The notes under the pieces were generated by a model that saw nothing but the letters and a program-made list of their open reading frames with translations, was not told the DNA's origin and did no database searches. The translations under genes were made by a program, and so were the position numbers. From Saturnia japonica (Eukaryota > Arthropoda > Insecta > Lepidoptera > Saturniidae), in NCBI GenBank assembly GCA_033032175.1, contig CM065304.1, positions 8,556,001-8,620,000 of the forward strand: a stretch of 64,000 bases of DNA, given 5' to 3'. Each line of letters starts with the position of its first letter. The stretch's first letter is position 1. This document shows positions 60,684-64,000 of the stretch, one piece after another.

Positions 60684-60739
60684 TATGGTTTCAAACTCAC
60701 TAAACTAATTTAACATAGGTATTTTCAAATAAAGACATT

Positions 60740-61165
60740 ATTTATTTAAAAGAAAATATTGTCACACTAGTGCCATCACGAAGCTCTTAACGTTTATCTA
60801 AAAGGTTTGTAACGACGAGCTCATTTGTGATCTGTTCGGTTAAAAGTCGGAACAAAACATTAGAGGCTCACAGTTTGTTCTCGATGCCTTGTGCAAACTC
60901 AACACCTGTGTCGATGTCTTCGGAATGTTGTATAATATTTGATATTAAGTGTTAAATATCTGTCTTGAAAAGGTTCGAGTACATCTGCATTTTCGTAGAC
61001 AGTAAATAAATTCATGATGGTTTTTTTTTTCAAATGGAAGACGTGATATTTGGATTCAATACGCTGGGAATTTATTTTAATTGCTTTATCTAAATAAATA
61101 TTTATTGTCTTTGCTAAAAGGGTAAGGTCGAAGGACCCATGTAAGGAACGATTTAACATAAAAAT
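60740..61165 (-). pseudogene. Possible coding relic, family unknown
   Basis: The minus strand from 61159 gives 86 codons (SFDLTLLAKTINIYLDKAIK, VFHLKKKTIMNLFTVYENAD, VLEPFQDRYLTLN). Shifting frame near the end continues EDIDTGVEFAQGIENKL, stop, then RLLTEQITNELVVTNLLDKR. The composition looks more like protein than random AT-rich DNA, but I do not recognise a family. Confidence 0.3.
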
Positions 61166-61199
61166 AATAAGTGATAAACTATTACAGAAATAAAATTTA

Positions 61200-61570
61200 A
61201 GAACGCGTGCCTATTTCATGAGACCACGCTGAGGGAAGCCCCGCTTGAAGTGCGATGTTTCGCAATTTGGGGGTGCCTGAGGAAGGATTATATAGCCAGC
61301 CGCGCACAATGCTCGTCTGCTCAAATCTCGATACTCCCATACACACGCACACAGACACACACACTCACGCGCAAACACACACCCACACACACACACATGC
61401 GCGCGCTTATATAATAGAAAGAGACACAGAGATAGAGAAAGTGGCATTAATGAGGTATAACGCTTTTTCAACTTTTTGTCAACTCCTACCGCAAGTCGCG
61501 TTATGGAACCTCGTTCCAATAATAAATAAGCTAATTATAAGTATCCACCTTTGTATAGCTAAATAAACAC
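61200..61570. repeat. GC-richer stretch with CA microsatellite
   Basis: A broken (CA)n tract at about 61340-61400 lies between moderately GC-rich flanks (GGAAGCCCCGCTTGAAGTGC at about 61234). It gives open frames on both strands (61211-61519, 61255-61566), typical of low-complexity DNA. It may be part of a LINE 3' region; unassigned. Confidence 0.5.
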
Positions 61571-61597
61571 CTTACTCTTATATTATACGAATGACTA

Positions 61598-62090
61598 CTA
61601 GCGGTATGCCCGCAGCTCACACGCTTTTGTTACTACGTAGTGGTTATTATTTACATCCCGTAATTTTATTTTACTCATATTGTTGATAATTCAAATGCAG
61701 TATCAATTAAGGATTGGCTTGTGTTTCTCGTGTACAATTGTCATCGAAATCGGTTGAACATTTATTATTCTATTCTACGATTTCTAATGTATTATTAACT
61801 ATTCTTATAGCCTCTCAATTTATGGCAATAAGCATACAGCTTCCCCTATAAAAATCGATCAGAATCGGTTGAGAATTGATGAAAATATGATTTTTTGAAC
61901 TTCTTTTTTTTAACGATTTGTACAAGTAATATTGACAATTGTTATAGCCCATCGTTCATAGAATGACAAGCTTCCCGTGTACAAAATTTTATCAAAATCG
62001 GTCAAAAATTAACGAAAATACATTTTTTTTGGAAATATTTTTTTTACGATTTCTAAAAGTAATATTGAATTTTTTATACATCAATTGACC
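61598..62090 (-). mobile_element. Helitron, family A, 5' truncated
   Basis: The left edge is A|CTAGCGGTATGCCCGCAGC. Units near 61690, 61805, 61945 and a partial one near 62070 carry TTATAGCCTCTCAATT, CTTCCCGTGTACAAAA and ATCAAAATCGGTCAA-type motifs, spaced about 115-140 bp. The 5' TC terminus is missing. Confidence 0.78.
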
Positions 62091-64000
62091 AAATAAATAT
62101 TTTGCGTTATATTAACTTCAAATCATACTATTTTTATTTTGGAACTCTAATTTTGTGCAACTGGCGCACACTTCTTTAGTGAAAGATCCATTTGGGTCGA
62201 TAGATTGAAATTCATCTCCCTCATAATCATACGTGGTAAGTGCATAAACAAAATGCCCATTTATTTATTGTATGTGGACACTTTTTGCTTTGTATCATTC
62301 TCTAGTATTGAACGGTCTTTAAGTTTCAACGATTTTGATTGTAGTTGTTTTTAAAAGCCTACAACAACCTAAGACGGTCATGAAAACCTTGAGATTTATT
62401 TATTTAGAGAAGATTAAATCCTTAATTAGTTTCAAAATAATTTATTGGTGTTTTTTTATTTTATCTAAACATATGAATATCTAATGCTAATTTTACTAAA
62501 ACAATATATTGTTTTGTCTTAAACGAGTAATATATATTTATAACCTGTTTAATGTAATTTAACCTCCGAACGTTAACTCCAGTACTTATTTCTAAAAATA
62601 TTTTTGTCGTTTTTCCTGTTTTTAATATCCTATCACTTGTTAGATTGTATCGTTTGACGCGTTATACCTCCGTATCACAAATAGCCATCAGAAAACCTGA
62701 TATTTCTATATAAAATATGGCCAGGTAAGCTAAGATATGATGAAAATAAAAATGTTTCTTCAACAAGGGTATTTGTGCATATTATACCAAGTAGTTTTTG
62801 ATGCTATCTCCCGAAATAAGAATTTTATATGTAGATATATTTATTTCTGTGGCGTTTTACTATATAAAAGTTACTTATTTTATTGCTGTCGCGTTTCAAA
62901 TGATGATAAATTATTGTTTTAGCTATCTTCACTATAATCATTTGTCATGGCTATTTTAAGTGGTTGATGCTAATTGTCCATGTGATTTCCAAAACATAAA
63001 TAAGACTACAATCCTGGCAAAGGTAATTACTGATTTGTCGACATCCTTGTGAGTTAAGTTGAAACACTTCACGAACCTGTAGGTTTTACCAACTACATCT
63101 TTCAGACTGACGTAGGTACTTGTAGTAAAACATGGCACAGGTGGTATTATTTTATAGATTAATAGTATATCAGTTCTATATATTTTGATACAAAATCAAT
63201 AAACTTATGTATTAACAAATTGAATTTAAAATTTAAGAAACCCTCGACAAACGTTGCTTATTCATTGAGCCCATTCCAATGAGCCCAAACACGATATCTC
63301 TGCTGTAAGTTGGCGAGGAGTTAGATATCCTGTCGAGTCCAGATGATGCTACAGCATCAAATTAAAGTTGCCATATAATTTTTAATATGATTCAAGTAAC
63401 ATAATCAAAATTTCGTCTCGATCAGACCTGTGGAGGATGCTCACATCCATTTATCAACTATAAAAGAGCTGATATTCTCCAAACGGCTGAACAGATTTTT
63501 TTGAATCAGTTATAACTCTTGCTTAAGTCGCCCTTGAAACAAAATAAAAATGTCTCTGTTTACGTAGCGAGTTAATAATAAAATATTAAACAGAGACAAA
63601 ATGAAGAGTTACACTGAAATATAGTAAATAAGTCTATAATTCACAAGCCAATCAAGTGAATAATCAGACCTTAGAATTAGAACATTATAAATTTGTGAGC
63701 AACCTAATTAGGGAGCCCTTATTATTTGTGCCATTATCAAGATATACTTAACATTCATATGCTATTCACTTATACACCCAAAGTAGACACATCAGTGGGT
63801 GTTCATTAAAGAATATGAATTGATCGCGTCCCACATGGTTATTGGCTAATAATTTATAGAATCGAAGAAACACGCACATAAATAAAGTTGTTTTTGCTTC
63901 AAGCGTATTGAGGAGGATTTTGGTATTGCAAGTGCAGAAAACGTGAGTGGGTTTGTAAAATTTTATTTTATTTTAATGTCGTTTTCCGAACCCCCAGTAG
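62091..64000. other. Unassigned flank with repeat scraps
   Basis: About 63250-63600 holds text of repeat character (ATTGAGCCCATTCCAATGAG, CAAACGGCTGAACAGATTTT). The final bases TTTTCCGAACCCCCAGTAG (from about 63982) match the start of the nested repeat at 54693. The rest is AT-rich without a recognised gene. Confidence 0.4.

Noticed and set aside
35084..62090. Spaced repeat units considered as CRISPR-like arrays
   Set aside because: Units are degenerate, over 100 bp, lie within Helitron ends and occur in a eukaryotic genome; no cas genes.

Overview
The window reads as AT-rich nuclear DNA of a butterfly or moth. This rests on an insect epidermal growth factor receptor (Egfr) gene with ordinary GT-AG introns and on a very dense repeat load of lepidopteran character: short Helitrons ending in CTAG/CTAA, 3' tails of RTE-like retrotransposons, mariners, a Tigger and a poly(A)-tailed jockey-like LINE. 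No bacterial-style gene organisation, tRNA, rRNA or CRISPR array was seen.

Egfr is the only gene that looks intact, and it runs right to left. The signal-peptide exon is at 22561-22687, a large exon for both ligand-binding L domains and the first cysteine-rich domain is at 473-1873, and the start of the next cysteine-rich exon is at 1-122. The gene continues off the left edge. Intron 1 is about 20.7 kb and holds a frameshifted mariner (about 6643-7915), a three-layer nest of elements (14870-17360), a 2.0 kb Tigger with both termini and TA target duplications (17774-19794), and several Helitron fragments.

From 22.7 to 64 kb lies the 5' flank of Egfr, or undetected upstream non-coding exons. 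It carries no intact gene that I can recognise. It contains an eroded ecdysteroid-kinase-like (CHK) pseudogene at 47191-48465, a second mariner at 37574-38776 that has lost two of its three catalytic aspartates, and a head-to-tail duplication of 2525 bp at 49066-54115 whose copies differ at only three sites I could find and each carry a third type of mariner. It also contains a 5'-truncated jockey-clade LINE with a 73-nt poly(A) tail ending at 57377, and many Helitrons. Three of these (26164-26479, 54605-55396, 58340-58949) have both ends readable and sit exactly between A and T.

I found no undescribed biological system. The most informative points are the splice-phase link between the remote signal-peptide exon and the receptor exon, the near-identical tandem duplication (recent event or assembly artefact), the nested insertions whose empty sites can be read, and a Helitron family with degenerate internal units of about 110-120 bp. 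Repeat family names are from pattern memory and were not checked against any library; boundaries marked 'about' are approximate.
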